A stretch of DNA of 64,000 bases from Clostridia bacterium. GTDB lineage: Bacteria > Bacillota_A > Clostridia > Oscillospirales > CAG-272. The position numbers and the translations under genes were made by a program. Location of the stretch: assembly GCA_017466455.1 (NCBI GenBank), contig JAFTUD010000024.1, positions 1 to 64,000 of the forward strand. The letters run 5' to 3'. Positions 27,145 through 36,388 of the stretch are shown here, piece after piece; within the stretch, counting starts at the first letter, position 1; every line of letters begins with the position of its first letter. Below the pieces are notes generated by a model that was not told where the DNA came from, ran no database searches, and saw nothing but the letters and a program-made list of their open reading frames with translations.

Positions 27145-28055
27145 TCTTCTCTTTCCCCCTTCAAGGTCTTTCCTGTCACCGAAAGGAACACATCATCCAT
27201 TTTTCCCTTGGTGATTTCATAGTCAATAAAAAGCTCGGGATTTTTGACAATAAGCTTCGTGGCTGTTTTGGTGCTTGGAAGCAGAATTTTGTAAGCATCT
27301 CTTATTTGCTCATATGGAAAGCCAAGAGCCCTTATCTCGTCCTCTTTCGCTCCGTAAATGGTAACAAAGTCGCCCGTGTATGCGTTTTTAAGCTCAAGTG
27401 GAGTTCCGCTTGCGCAAATTTCTCCTGCGTCAAGTATAACGACATAGTCAGCCTCAGACGCCTCCTCCATATAGTGAGTTGTAAGGAATATAGTCATTCC
27501 CTGCTCTTTTCTAAGCTCGGAAATTACTGACCACAAAAGCCTTCTTGTTTGAGGGTCAAGTCCGGTTGTCGGCTCATCGAGAATTAAAATTTTAGGATTG
27601 TGCAAAAGTGCCCTTGCAATATCAATTCTTCTCCTTTGACCGCCTGATAGCTTACCTACCGTGCGCTTTAAAAGGTCCTCAAAATCAAGCAATTTCGCAA
27701 GCTCATTAAGTCGCTTTTTGAAATCCTCACCTACAATTCCGTAAAGAGCGCCCCTGCTTTCAAGATTATCATATACAGACAGTGCCATATCAAGCACCGA
27801 GGACTGAAATACGACTCCTATTTCTCTTTTTATACTACCGGAGTCCTTATCAAGATCTTTGCCATCTATTATAACGCTACCGCTATCCTTGGAAAGCTGA
27901 GCGCAAATTATATTGATGGTTGTAGATTTTCCTGCTCCGTTTACTCCGAGAAAGGCAAAAAACTCGCCGTCTTTCACTCGGAAGCTGATATCCTTGACCG
28001 CCTTAACCTCTCCAAAGCTTTTCGTAAGGCTTTTTATTTCAATGATATTTTCCAT
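27141..28055 (-). CDS. ABC transporter ATP-binding protein (DrrA-like)
   Basis: A 304-residue ATPase. Walker A is GVNGAGKST (near residue 38), the signature LSGGQRRR (near 137), Walker B ILILDEPTTGLD, and the switch histidine is in LTTHYMEEASEAD. A C-terminal extension of about 80 residues is typical of DrrA-type drug or lipid exporters. It has a good promoter 27-55 bases upstream and is translated with the permease through a four-base overlap. Confidence 0.92.
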   Translation of the reverse strand: MENIIEIKSLTKSFGEVKAVKDISFRVKDGEFFAFLGVNGAGKSTTINIICAQLSKDSGSVIIDGKDLDKDSGSIKREIGVVFQSSVLDMALSVYDNLESRGALYGIVGEDFKKRLNELAKLLDFEDLLKRTVGKLSGGQRRRIDIARALLHNPKILILDEPTTGLDPQTRRLLWSVISELRKEQGMTIFLTTHYMEEASEADYVVILDAGEICASGTPLELKNAYTGDFVTIYGAKEDEIRALGFPYEQIRDAYKILLPSTKTATKLIVKNPELFIDYEITKGKMDDVFLSVTGKTLKGEREE

Positions 28056-28081
28056 GCTCTTCTCCTTTCGTTTACAATAAA

Positions 28082-28110
28082 ATTGTATCTCCTTTAAGGT
28101 GGAAAATCAA
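28082..28110 (-). promoter_or_regulatory. Promoter of the ABC-2 exporter genes
   Basis: Minus-strand TTGATT (28105-28110), 17 bases, TACAAT (28082-28087). The spacer contains CCTTAAAGG, a nine-base near-palindrome that could be an operator. Confidence 0.65.
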
Positions 28111-28155
28111 GATATAATTTTCATTTGGTTTATTTTTTACATTATACGGATAAAC

Positions 28156-28178
28156 AAAAACGGCAAATCGCCGTTTTT
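28156..28178. terminator. Terminator after the flavoprotein/DUF1667 cluster
   Basis: AAAAACGGC, five-base loop, GCCGTTTTT, with T-runs on both strands. It abuts the stop codon at 28180. Confidence 0.9.
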
Positions 28179-28179
28179 A

Positions 28180-28395
28180 TTATTTTAATATAGTTTTTGT
28201 GGCAACAAGCGACACACCCTCAAGGATAAAGTCCTTGATAAGCACCTGTCCGAGGTGAACGGGGGGCAAAACCTCAAGGCTGTTTACAAGCCTCATAGCC
28301 TCCTTTAATTTATCAACGGGGATTTTTTCGCTTGTTTTAACGGGAACGAGGGTGTATTCCTCGCTTTTTATCTTTACTGTGGTCGTAAGTATCAT
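28180..28395 (-). CDS. DUF1667 protein lacking its N-terminal cysteine region
   Basis: A 71-residue protein that matches the C-terminal part of DUF1667 proteins (LTTTVKIKSEEYTLVPVKTSEKIP and LPPVHLGQVLIKD). Full-length members are about 120 residues and begin with a CxxC-type, metal- or iron-sulfur-binding segment that is absent here. The ribosome binding site GGAGG lies right before this ATG, so translation does start here. The preceding flavoprotein gene ends one base upstream and carries no such cysteines at its C-terminus. In many Firmicutes this protein is the third member of a set with the two flavoproteins upstream; its role is not known. Confidence 0.8.
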   Translation of the reverse strand: MILTTTVKIKSEEYTLVPVKTSEKIPVDKLKEAMRLVNSLEVLPPVHLGQVLIKDFILEGVSLVATKTILK

Positions 28396-29667
28396 TTAGA
28401 CCTCCGTTGCCTCAATGCTAACAGTCCTCGCCTCTTTAAGCATTGAAAGTGTATTTTTATTAAGCACCATAATGCTTTGGCGTGAGGGGGTAAGCTCCGA
28501 CTTAGCCTCAAATTGTGCCTCTTGTCCGTCAATCCTCAGTGAAATCCTCACATTTTTCATAGGTCGGCTAACTCTGTACGAAATGACGATTTCATCAGTG
28601 CAGGAAAGTATAGGATGGGAAATTTGATGGGGGACTGTATGCTTTATTCCGTCATTGTGCGATATATTTACCGCATTACCTAAAGAGGATATTTCTCCGT
28701 TCAGATATGCGCAGGCGTATTTTCCTGCCTCGTAGCCCTCTTTGGTGATATAATCAACGATATCATGAATATGAAGCGCATTTCCGCACGCAAAAATTCC
28801 GTCAATATTTGTTTGATAATATTGATCAACCACGGCACCCTGTGTTGCGCTATCAATCAAAACGCCCGCATCGGCGCATATTATATTGTCGGGAACAAGT
28901 CCAAGAGATAGCACGATTGTGTCACATTTCACAAGCTTCTCTGTGCCCTTTATTAATTTACGGGATTTATCGGTGTCACAAATTATAACACCCTCTACTC
29001 TTTCCTTGCCGAGGATTTTGGAAACGGTTTTTTGCGTATAGAACGGAATATCAAGCTTTTTAAGGCATTGCTCAATATTTTTGTCCATACCGCGGGGATA
29101 AGCCCTTTCCTCATACACTCCGACAACCTCAGCACCCTCAATTTTCAAGCGCCTTGCCACAACGAGTCCTATATCTCCCGAGCCCAAAACGATAGCGCGC
29201 TTGCCCGTAAGATATCCCTCTATATTCACAAAGTGCTGAACTGTGCCTGCAGAGAAAACTCCCGCAGGGCGTGTGCCTGCAATTTTGAGCGAGCCACGAG
29301 AGCGCTCTCTGCACCCTGTGGCAATAACTATTGCATCTGCGCTAACGGTTGTATATCCAAGAGCTTGAGATATTACGGTGATTTGCTTTTCTCTTGATAT
29401 AGAAAGGACAGTTGTGCCCGTCATACAAGGAATATTAAGCCCGTTTATCTTACTTGCAAAATATTCGGCATATTCAGTGCCCGTTAGGTTTTTCCCAAGG
29501 CAAATTTCTCCAAATCCGTCGTGAACACATTGATTGAGGACTCCGCCAAGCTCATCCTCTCTTTCTATAATCAACATATCCTCAGGAGAAAGCCCGCCCC
29601 GTATAGCTCCGAGGGCACACGCAAGTCCTGCCGGCCCTGCACCGATTATAATAAGCTTTTTATTCAT
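28396..29667 (-). CDS. NAD(P)/FAD-dependent oxidoreductase
   Basis: A 423-residue flavoprotein with a FAD-binding GAGPAGLAC loop at the N-terminus, an NAD(P)-binding GSGDIGLVVA loop near residue 165 and the IFACGNALHIHD FAD-ribityl motif near 315. It is the central member of the common Firmicutes set formed with a GlpA-like dehydrogenase and DUF1667, thought to oxidise glycerol-3-phosphate or a related hydroxy acid and pass electrons on. I start it at 29667; a GTG at 29673 overlapping the upstream stop (GTGA) is also possible. It has no CxxC redox motif of thioredoxin reductases. Confidence 0.87.
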   Translation of the reverse strand: MNKKLIIIGAGPAGLACALGAIRGGLSPEDMLIIEREDELGGVLNQCVHDGFGEICLGKNLTGTEYAEYFASKINGLNIPCMTGTTVLSISREKQITVISQALGYTTVSADAIVIATGCRERSRGSLKIAGTRPAGVFSAGTVQHFVNIEGYLTGKRAIVLGSGDIGLVVARRLKIEGAEVVGVYEERAYPRGMDKNIEQCLKKLDIPFYTQKTVSKILGKERVEGVIICDTDKSRKLIKGTEKLVKCDTIVLSLGLVPDNIICADAGVLIDSATQGAVVDQYYQTNIDGIFACGNALHIHDIVDYITKEGYEAGKYACAYLNGEISSLGNAVNISHNDGIKHTVPHQISHPILSCTDEIVISYRVSRPMKNVRISLRIDGQEAQFEAKSELTPSRQSIMVLNKNTLSMLKEARTVSIEATEV

Positions 29668-29669
29668 TA

Positions 29670-31115
29670 TCACTTCGTTTTTCCGTAAAGAATTTTTGAG
29701 TTTTTAGTGAATTTTCTAACCTCAGAAAGCGGAATATTCAGCTCTCTTGATATGATATCGGCAACTCTGCTACGGCAAAATCCGCCTTGGCATCTGCCCA
29801 TTCCCGAGCGAGTACGCCTTTTTACCATATCAACGGTGTGCGCACCGATAGGTCTGTATATAGCGCCAAGGACATCGCCCTCGGTGATATTCTCGCATCT
29901 GCAAATAATTTTAGCGTATGCAGGATTTTTTCTTATAGCCTCTTGCTTCTCATCATCTGACATATCGCAAAAGAGCTTGAAATTCCCGTTGCTTGAGCGA
30001 GTTTTTATATAGTTTTCTCTTTCTTTCAGCTCAAGACCGCAATTTCTTAAAATTTCAACCACATACTCACCGATTGCAGGAGAGGAAGCAAGCCCCGGTG
30101 ACTCAATTCCCGCGACATGTATCAAATTTTCAACCTTATCTGACGGTTGAATATAGAAATCTCCGCTTGTAGGTGTTGGTCTAACCCCTGCAAACGAGGT
30201 GATATTTGCTTTCAGATTTATGCTTGGAACGATAAGGCGCGCGCCCTCGGCAATTTCATCAAGCCCCTCATAGGTAACGCTTGTATCGCTCTTTTCATCA
30301 ACAATATTGGCATTGGGTCCAACAATGATATTTCCGTCAGCGGTTGGGGAAACAAGTATTCCCTTTCCCTTCTCGCTCGGAGTTACAAAAAGCGTGTGCT
30401 TCGCGATTTTGCTCTCCATTTTATCAAGGAGCATATACTCGCCGCGCCTTGGAATGATCTCAAATGGCAACGGATCAGAGGCAAGGCGTGCAATCTCATC
30501 ACAGTAAAGACCCGCGCAGTTAAGCAAAAATCTTCCGTAAACCGTTTCGTTTTCGCTGGAAACGGCAAATGATGTGCCCTCTTTTTCAATTTTATCAACC
30601 TTGAAATTAAACTTGAATTCAGTGCCGTTGGTTGCGGAATTTTCGCTCACCGCAAAGGCAAGGTCATAGGGGCAAACAATACCGGCGCTTGGAGCAACAA
30701 GAGCGCAGGTTGCGTCGGTAGCAACATACGGCTCAAGAGCGTGTAGCTCCTCACTTTCAATAATTTCGAGTCCCCAAACACCGTTTTTTTCGCCACGGAG
30801 CTTAAGCTCCTCAATATGCGCTCTATCCTGCTCATTAAAGCCGATAACAAGCGATCCGCATCTTTGATAATGAACATCAAGCGCCCTTGCGACGCCCTCC
30901 ATCATTTCGCATCCGCGCACATTAAGCTTAGCCTTTAATGTTCCAGGCTTGGCATCATAGCCTGCGTGTACGATTGCGGAGTTTGCCCTTGTTGAGCCTG
31001 AGGCAATATCCTCTCCCGCCTCAACAACAAGCACGCGCAAATCATATTTAGCCAACATATATGCACACATAGTACCGCTAATTCCGGCTCCTATGATAAT
31101 TACATCGTATATCAT
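29670..31115 (-). CDS. FAD-dependent glycerol-3-phosphate dehydrogenase/LhgO-like with BFD domain
   Basis: A 481-residue flavoprotein. Residues 1-370 form a DAO-type FAD domain (YDVIIIGAGISGTMCAYML, then GASGSTRANSAIVHAGY-like segment and GVRPTPTSGDFYI). The last 90 residues are a BFD-like [2Fe-2S] domain, with cysteines in ICRCEN and GRCQGGFCRS. This two-domain layout is that of anaerobic GlpA-type enzymes and their relatives that oxidise glycerol-3-phosphate or 2-hydroxyglutarate. The start at 31115 follows GAAAGGA; a reading from 31151 adds a leader without such a site. It leads a three-gene operon. Confidence 0.88.
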   Translation of the reverse strand: MIYDVIIIGAGISGTMCAYMLAKYDLRVLVVEAGEDIASGSTRANSAIVHAGYDAKPGTLKAKLNVRGCEMMEGVARALDVHYQRCGSLVIGFNEQDRAHIEELKLRGEKNGVWGLEIIESEELHALEPYVATDATCALVAPSAGIVCPYDLAFAVSENSATNGTEFKFNFKVDKIEKEGTSFAVSSENETVYGRFLLNCAGLYCDEIARLASDPLPFEIIPRRGEYMLLDKMESKIAKHTLFVTPSEKGKGILVSPTADGNIIVGPNANIVDEKSDTSVTYEGLDEIAEGARLIVPSINLKANITSFAGVRPTPTSGDFYIQPSDKVENLIHVAGIESPGLASSPAIGEYVVEILRNCGLELKERENYIKTRSSNGNFKLFCDMSDDEKQEAIRKNPAYAKIICRCENITEGDVLGAIYRPIGAHTVDMVKRRTRSGMGRCQGGFCRSRVADIISRELNIPLSEVRKFTKNSKILYGKTK

Positions 31116-31171
31116 AATATTCCTTTCGTGTCCCCATTCGAGGTACACCATAAAGCATTTGTCCTTTGATT

Positions 31172-31200
31172 ATTTTACCACATTTTATATAATATTTCAA
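31172..31200 (-). promoter_or_regulatory. Promoter of the flavoprotein operon
   Basis: Minus-strand TTGAAA (31195-31200), 17 bases, TAAAAT (31172-31177). It is divergent from the mrnC promoter, with the two -35 boxes eight bases apart. Confidence 0.7.
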
Positions 31201-31208
31201 TACTTATA

Positions 31209-31237
31209 TTGATTTTTGTTGAGGGATGTGTTAAAAT
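31209..31237 (+). promoter_or_regulatory. Promoter of mrnC
   Basis: TTGATT (31209-31214), 17 bases, TAAAAT (31232-31237); the gene starts 38 bases downstream. Confidence 0.65.
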
Positions 31238-31274
31238 TACAGTAATTTAAGGGTTTTAAAGGACGGATTTAAAG

Positions 31275-31649
31275 ATGGATTTTTCTCAAATCTCTGCCAT
31301 GGCTCTTGCATATCTTGGCGACGGCGTAATAGAGCTTCTTGTAAGGGAGCATTTGATTTTAAAGGGCTATGAAAAAAGCGCGAAATTAAATTCCGAGGCA
31401 AGAAAATATGTTACTGCTACCCAACAAAGCAAGGCGTATTTAAGGATTGAAGCCTCTCTTTCGGAGCAAGAGTCTGATATTTTCAGGCGCGCCAAAAATT
31501 CATCACACCTTAATATTCCCAAGAGCGCGTCACCTGCCGAATATAAGAATGCGACAGGACTTGAGGCGGTTTTTGGATATCTGCATCTTACAAGAAACGA
31601 GGAGCGAATTAAGGAGCTTTTTTATCTTGCATATCCCGATATTATTTAA
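31275..31649 (+). CDS. mrnC: Mini-ribonuclease 3
   Basis: A 124-residue RNase III-like enzyme without the double-stranded-RNA-binding domain. In Bacillus it matures 23S rRNA by trimming both sides of the processing stalk. The RNase III signature is ALAYLGDGVIELLVREHLI (residues about 10-28), and the second acidic cluster is in YKNATGLEAVFGYLHL (near 90-105). It is slightly shorter than usual but complete. The ATG has a weak site (AAAGGACGG) upstream. It has its own promoter and terminator. Confidence 0.93.
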   Translation: MDFSQISAMALAYLGDGVIELLVREHLILKGYEKSAKLNSEARKYVTATQQSKAYLRIEASLSEQESDIFRRAKNSSHLNIPKSASPAEYKNATGLEAVFGYLHLTRNEERIKELFYLAYPDII

Positions 31650-31653
31650 CAGG

Positions 31654-31674
31654 AAAGCACCGAAGGGTGCTTTT
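31654..31674 (+). terminator. Terminator after mrnC
   Basis: AAAGCACC, loop GAA or so, GGGTGCTTTT, five bases after the stop codon. Confidence 0.85.
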
Positions 31675-31731
31675 GCTAATTTCTTCAAATAAGTTTTTAA
31701 ATTTGTTTACAAATTTTATTAAAATTTGCTA

Positions 31732-31760
31732 TTGATTTTACAAATATTAAGTGATAAAAT
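31732..31760 (+). promoter_or_regulatory. Promoter of the heterodimeric ABC exporter
   Basis: TTGATT (31732-31737), 17 bases, TAAAAT (31755-31760) with TGA before the -10. It leaves a leader of about 60 bases. Confidence 0.7.
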
Positions 31761-31825
31761 ATGTAGTGCTTTAATAAACAAAGTAACTATTATCATATTT
31801 TATAATTTTATGAAAGGATACGACG

Positions 31826-33580
31826 GTGAAACTTATAAAACAGCTTTCCAAGTACATTGGCGAATACAAGAAAAGTGCTATTCTTTCGCCCCTTTTTGTT
31901 ATGCTTGAGGTAATAATGGAATGTGCAATTCCTGCCATTGCCGGAACACTTATAAACGAGCTTAACGAGTCAAAGGGAAATATAAATTTCTCAAGAGTAG
32001 CGATCTTTTGTGCGATTTTGATTTGCTGTGCGCTTTTGTCCCTTGTTTTCGGTGCGGTCGCCGGAATTCAGTGCTCAAAGGCATCCTGCGGATTTGCAAA
32101 AAATTTACGCAGTGCGCTTTACAATAAATCTCAGGACTTTTCATTTGAAAACATTGATAAATTTTCAACATCAAGCCTTGTAACAAGGCTCACAACAGAT
32201 GTTACGAATGTTCAGCAATCATTTATGATGATTATAAGGACCGCGATACGCTCACCCTTTATGTTCATCTTCTCTGTTATAATGGCGTTTACGGTTGGCG
32301 GACAAATGGCATTCATCTTTGTTATAATCATTCCTATCCTTCTTTTCACACTCATTATTGTTGCAAGGAAGGCAATGCCTATTTTCAAGAAGGTTTTCAA
32401 GAAATATGACACGCTAAACGGCTCGGTTCAGGAAAATGTTCAAGGCATGAGGGTTGTAAAATCCTTTGTTCGTGAGAAATATGAAAGCGAAAAGTTTGAG
32501 CGCGCGTCTGACGATGTAAGGGCGGACTTTACAAGGGCGGAAAAAATCCTTGCATTCAACCACCCTATAATGACTCTTTGCATGTACTCTCTCATGATCG
32601 GCGTGCTTCTTCTCGGCTCTTACATACTTATTCAAACAACCGGAACAGCCTTTGATGTAGGAAATTTCTCTATGCTTCTCTCCTATGGAATTCAAATGCT
32701 CATGAGCCTTATGATGATTTCAATGATATTCGTTATGATAACGATGTCACTTGAAAGCGCAAGGCGTATTTGTGAGGTTCTTAACGAGGAAACAACTATT
32801 AAAAACCCCGAAAATCCTATTTTCAAGGTTGAAAACGGCGATATTGATTTCAATGATGTAAGCTTCAAGTATGCAAAGCGCGCGGAAAAATACGCACTTT
32901 CAAATATTAACCTACACATAAGGTCAGGACAAACGGTTGGAATTATCGGCGGAACAGGAAGTGCAAAATCCTCGCTTATTCAGCTAATACCGAGGCTTTA
33001 CGATGCTTCTAAGGGCTCTATATGCGTCGGCGGTGTTGATGTAAGAAATTATGACATTGAGGCGCTTCGTGACGCGGTCAGCGTTGTTTTGCAAAAAAAT
33101 GTGCTTTTCTCGGGCACTATAAAGGAAAACCTTCGTTGGGGCGACGAAAACGCAACCGATGAGGAGCTAATTCGTGTTTGCAAGCTTGCCTGTGCCGATG
33201 AGTTTATAACCTCGTTCCCTGATGGCTATGACCATTATATTGAGCAGGGCGGAACTAATGTTTCGGGCGGACAAAAGCAACGACTTTGCATTGCCCGTGC
33301 GCTTCTCAAAAAGCCTGCCGTGCTGATTCTTGACGACTCAACAAGCGCGGTTGACACAAGGACCGATGCTCTTATACGCAAGGCTATGAGAGAGGAAATT
33401 CCTAATACGACTAAGATTATAATTGCTCAAAGAATCTCAAGCGTCCAAGAGGCTGATCTCATTATAGTTATGGATGACGGAAAAATCAATGGACTTGGAA
33501 CTCACGATGAGCTACTTATATCAAACGACATCTATCGCGAAATTTACACATCTCAAACAAAGGAGGCGAAAATGCAATGA
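31826..33580 (+). CDS. ABC exporter subunit with degenerate ATP site
   Basis: A 584-residue half transporter: six transmembrane helices (about 15-310) then an ATPase domain. Walker A reads GGTGSAKSS, with Ala in place of the last Gly, and Walker B ILDDSTSAVD has Asp instead of the catalytic Glu; the signature VSGGQKQR is intact. This is the pattern of the non-catalytic partner in heterodimeric multidrug exporters such as BmrC/D or TM287/288. The start is a GTG preceded by GAAAGGA. Its stop overlaps the partner gene (ATGA). Confidence 0.92.
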   Translation: MKLIKQLSKYIGEYKKSAILSPLFVMLEVIMECAIPAIAGTLINELNESKGNINFSRVAIFCAILICCALLSLVFGAVAGIQCSKASCGFAKNLRSALYNKSQDFSFENIDKFSTSSLVTRLTTDVTNVQQSFMMIIRTAIRSPFMFIFSVIMAFTVGGQMAFIFVIIIPILLFTLIIVARKAMPIFKKVFKKYDTLNGSVQENVQGMRVVKSFVREKYESEKFERASDDVRADFTRAEKILAFNHPIMTLCMYSLMIGVLLLGSYILIQTTGTAFDVGNFSMLLSYGIQMLMSLMMISMIFVMITMSLESARRICEVLNEETTIKNPENPIFKVENGDIDFNDVSFKYAKRAEKYALSNINLHIRSGQTVGIIGGTGSAKSSLIQLIPRLYDASKGSICVGGVDVRNYDIEALRDAVSVVLQKNVLFSGTIKENLRWGDENATDEELIRVCKLACADEFITSFPDGYDHYIEQGGTNVSGGQKQRLCIARALLKKPAVLILDDSTSAVDTRTDALIRKAMREEIPNTTKIIIAQRISSVQEADLIIVMDDGKINGLGTHDELLISNDIYREIYTSQTKEAKMQ

Positions 33581-35604
33581 ATAAAGCAGTAAAGTCTCCA
33601 AGACAGCCACAAAAAATGGGCCGTCCTATGAGAAGGGCGAAGAAGGGCACCTTTAAAAGGCTTCTCAGTCTTCTCTTTTCATTCTACAAGCTTCCGTTTA
33701 TTGTGGTTATTATATGTATTTTCTTGAATGCGGTCGCGACTGCGTGTCCTTCGATATTTCAGGAATATGTAGTCAACACCTCAATAGAGGCTCTTGACGA
33801 CCTCACGCTTTCCGATGCGGAGCGCGCGGAAATGACAGAGGAGCAAATTGCAGAATTTGAGGCAAGCAAGCAGGCACGAATTGACAAGGCTATGAGCGAT
33901 CAATTCAGGCGCATCGGCATTGCCCTTTCAATCCTTGCAGTAATTTACGCCGTCGGTCTTGCTTCGGCATTTATCCAGACACGGACAATGGCGGTGGTTA
34001 CACAGGGCTGTCTTCACAAGCTACGGTGTCTTATGTTCAAGAAGATGCAAAAGCTTCCTATTAAATACTTTGATTCAAATACCCGTGGCGATATAATGTC
34101 ACACTACACGAATGACATTGACTCGCTAAGACAGCTTGTTTCTCAATCCTTACCTCAAATTATCACAACCGTTATAATCCTTCTCACCGTTACCTCGCTT
34201 ATGCTCTTTATGAGCTTTTGGCTCACAATAGTCGTTATCATCGGCGCGCTTATTATGACATTTATAAGCAGAAAAATCGGCGGAAGCGGTGCGATTTACT
34301 TCAAAAAGCAACAGGAATCGCTTGGCGACACTGAGGGCTACATTGAGGAAATGATCAACGGTCAAAAGGTTGTTAAGGTCTTTAACTTTGAAGAAAAAAG
34401 CAAGAAAAGATTTAGTGAATTCAACTCTGAGCTTTGCGAAAACGCAACCAAGGCTAATATAAGAGCCAACACCCTTATGCCGATAATGAACAATATCGGA
34501 CATATTCTCTATGTTCTTATCATTTTCGTTGGCTCAATGCTATTTATATTCAACACAAAAAATGTATCTCTTGCGGGCATGGAAATTTTCCAAATCGGTA
34601 CTATCGTTGCCTTTCTCGGTCTTTCAAGACAGTTTACAAACAATGTTTCTCAGCTTTCAAACCAAGCAAACGCTATAATTATGGGTCTTGCGGGCGCGGA
34701 AAGAATTTTCGAGCTTATGGATGAGGAATGTGAGGTTGACAACGGATATGTTACTCTTGTCAACGCAACCTTTGACAAGGACGGCAACCTCATTGAAAGC
34801 AAAAAACGCACGGGAATCTGGGCTTGGAAGCATCCTCACGGTGACGGAACTGTAACCTATACACGCCTTATGGGTGATGTAAGAATGAGCGAGGTTGACT
34901 TCGGATATGTTGAGGACAAAATCGTGCTACACGATATTTCTCTATATGCCGAGCCCGGACAGAAAATCGCATTTGTCGGTGCTACCGGTGCTGGAAAAAC
35001 AACCATTACAAATCTTATAAACCGCTTTTACGATATTGCTGACGGAAAAATCCGTTATGACGGAATTAACATCAACAAGATCAAAAAGGACGATTTAAGG
35101 CACTCTCTCGGAATTGTTTTGCAGGATGTAAACCTGTTTACCGGAACTGTAATCGACAACATTCGCTACGGAAAGCTTGATGCAACCGATGAGGAATGTA
35201 TTGAGGCTGCAAAGCGTGCAAATGCTCACTCCTTCATCTCAATGCTCCCTGACGGATACAATACAGTAATTTCAGGAAGCGGAAGCGACCTTTCGCAGGG
35301 ACAGCGCCAGTTGATCTCCATTGCAAGGGCTGCGGTGGCTGACCCGCCTGTTATGATTCTTGATGAGGCTACATCATCTATTGACACCCGTACCGAGTCA
35401 CTTGTTTCCGCAGGACTTGATGCGCTTATGCTGGGAAGGACCGTATTTGTAATTGCACATAGACTTTCCACCATCAAAAACTCCGATGTAATTATGGTGC
35501 TTGACAAGGGCAGAATTATTGAGCGTGGCTCACATGAGGATCTACTCGCGCTCAAGGGAAAATATTATCAGCTTTACACAGGATCATTTGATTTTGATGA
35601 CTAA
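33577..35604 (+). CDS. ABC exporter subunit with catalytic Walker B
   Basis: A 675-residue half transporter that pairs with the product of the gene before it. It has a basic N-terminal tail, six membrane helices, an acidic roughly 30-residue insertion between the first two (LSDAERAEMTEEQIAEFEAS), and an ATPase domain with an added segment before it. Walker A GATGAGKTT and Walker B MILDEATSSID are canonical, while its signature reads LSQGQRQ. Thus the consensus ATP site uses this Walker B and the partner's VSGGQ. Likely exports drugs, peptides or lipids. Confidence 0.93.
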   Translation: MNKAVKSPRQPQKMGRPMRRAKKGTFKRLLSLLFSFYKLPFIVVIICIFLNAVATACPSIFQEYVVNTSIEALDDLTLSDAERAEMTEEQIAEFEASKQARIDKAMSDQFRRIGIALSILAVIYAVGLASAFIQTRTMAVVTQGCLHKLRCLMFKKMQKLPIKYFDSNTRGDIMSHYTNDIDSLRQLVSQSLPQIITTVIILLTVTSLMLFMSFWLTIVVIIGALIMTFISRKIGGSGAIYFKKQQESLGDTEGYIEEMINGQKVVKVFNFEEKSKKRFSEFNSELCENATKANIRANTLMPIMNNIGHILYVLIIFVGSMLFIFNTKNVSLAGMEIFQIGTIVAFLGLSRQFTNNVSQLSNQANAIIMGLAGAERIFELMDEECEVDNGYVTLVNATFDKDGNLIESKKRTGIWAWKHPHGDGTVTYTRLMGDVRMSEVDFGYVEDKIVLHDISLYAEPGQKIAFVGATGAGKTTITNLINRFYDIADGKIRYDGININKIKKDDLRHSLGIVLQDVNLFTGTVIDNIRYGKLDATDEECIEAAKRANAHSFISMLPDGYNTVISGSGSDLSQGQRQLISIARAAVADPPVMILDEATSSIDTRTESLVSAGLDALMLGRTVFVIAHRLSTIKNSDVIMVLDKGRIIERGSHEDLLALKGKYYQLYTGSFDFDD

Positions 35605-35605
35605 T

Positions 35606-35635
35606 AAAAAATAGCGAGAAATCTCGCTATTTTTT
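35606..35635 (+). terminator. Terminator after the ABC exporter
   Basis: AAAAAATAGCGAG, loop AAAT, CTCGCTATTTTTTT, just past the stop codon. The following bases to 35773 are plain AT-rich sequence in which I see nothing else. Confidence 0.93.
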
Positions 35636-35773
35636 TATTTTTATTTTTAAATATTTTTGTAAATATCCTTTATTAAAGGCAATTTTAGCATTTATTTGTG
35701 TTTTTGAATTTTTGATTTTATAAATTTATAAATTTTACATTTTATAATTTCAAAAATTACATATTTAAAGAAT

Positions 35774-36388
35774 TTACAGTGCAGATGTATAGTGTATCAT
35801 TTTGCATCTTGCGTTGTAAACACTAAGCTCGTCATACTCGGCAAGCAGAGGGACAAGATGCGTATCAATCGGCTCATTGTCCGAGGTGTACTCAACGCTC
35901 TCCTCCTCAAGAATATAAAAGCCGGAATTTACGACCCTCGTTTCCTCAATTTCGCATGTTGTATCATCTTGAATTTGGGTAACGGCATTTTGCTCAGTTA
36001 TACAAACTGTTCCAACCCTTGCCCCCTCCTTATGATACGATATCATACCCTGAATATCCAAATCCGTTATGGCATCGCAGGGGGCGACAAGAAACATTCC
36101 GCCAAGATCTCTTTCGCCAAGAGCTGACAAAATTCTTCCGCTTTTATATTCCCTTGGAAATTTAAAAATTCTTATTTCAATTCCATTAAAATGCTCAAAA
36201 TTAGAGCTTATACAATTATCAATCTCGTTTGTATCCGAATTATCGCATATCCACGCCTCAAAAAAGCCGTTGCTTTTAGCCATTTTTATTAAATTTACTA
36301 TAATTGGCGCGCCGTTTACAGCTGTTACCGCGTCCCTTGCGCCTTGCTCGGGTGATTTTTGATCGTTTGGTAAGATTACTATTTTCAT
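35774..36388 (-). CDS. Nucleotidyltransferase-like protein with altered nucleotide loop
   Basis: A 204-residue protein resembling sugar-phosphate nucleotidyltransferases, mainly cytidylyl types: FLVAPCDAITDLDIQGMISYHKEGA matches the metal-binding Asp region and following helix. The usual GGxGTRL nucleotide loop at the N-terminus is missing; it reads MKIVILPNDQKSPEQGARD instead. It is also shorter than the typical 250-290 residues. The start at 36388 is fixed by AAGGAG; a longer lysine-rich reading to 36508 lacks a site. It may bind but not transfer, or have another substrate. It stands alone. Confidence 0.6.
   Translation of the reverse strand: MKIVILPNDQKSPEQGARDAVTAVNGAPIIVNLIKMAKSNGFFEAWICDNSDTNEIDNCISSNFEHFNGIEIRIFKFPREYKSGRILSALGERDLGGMFLVAPCDAITDLDIQGMISYHKEGARVGTVCITEQNAVTQIQDDTTCEIEETRVVNSGFYILEEESVEYTSDNEPIDTHLVPLLAEYDELSVYNARCKMIHYTSAL

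Noticed and set aside
28088..28104. CCTTAAAGG near-palindrome as a MerR-type operator
   Set aside because: MerR-type promoters have 19-20 base spacers; this one has 17, and the half sites are too short to be meaningful alone.
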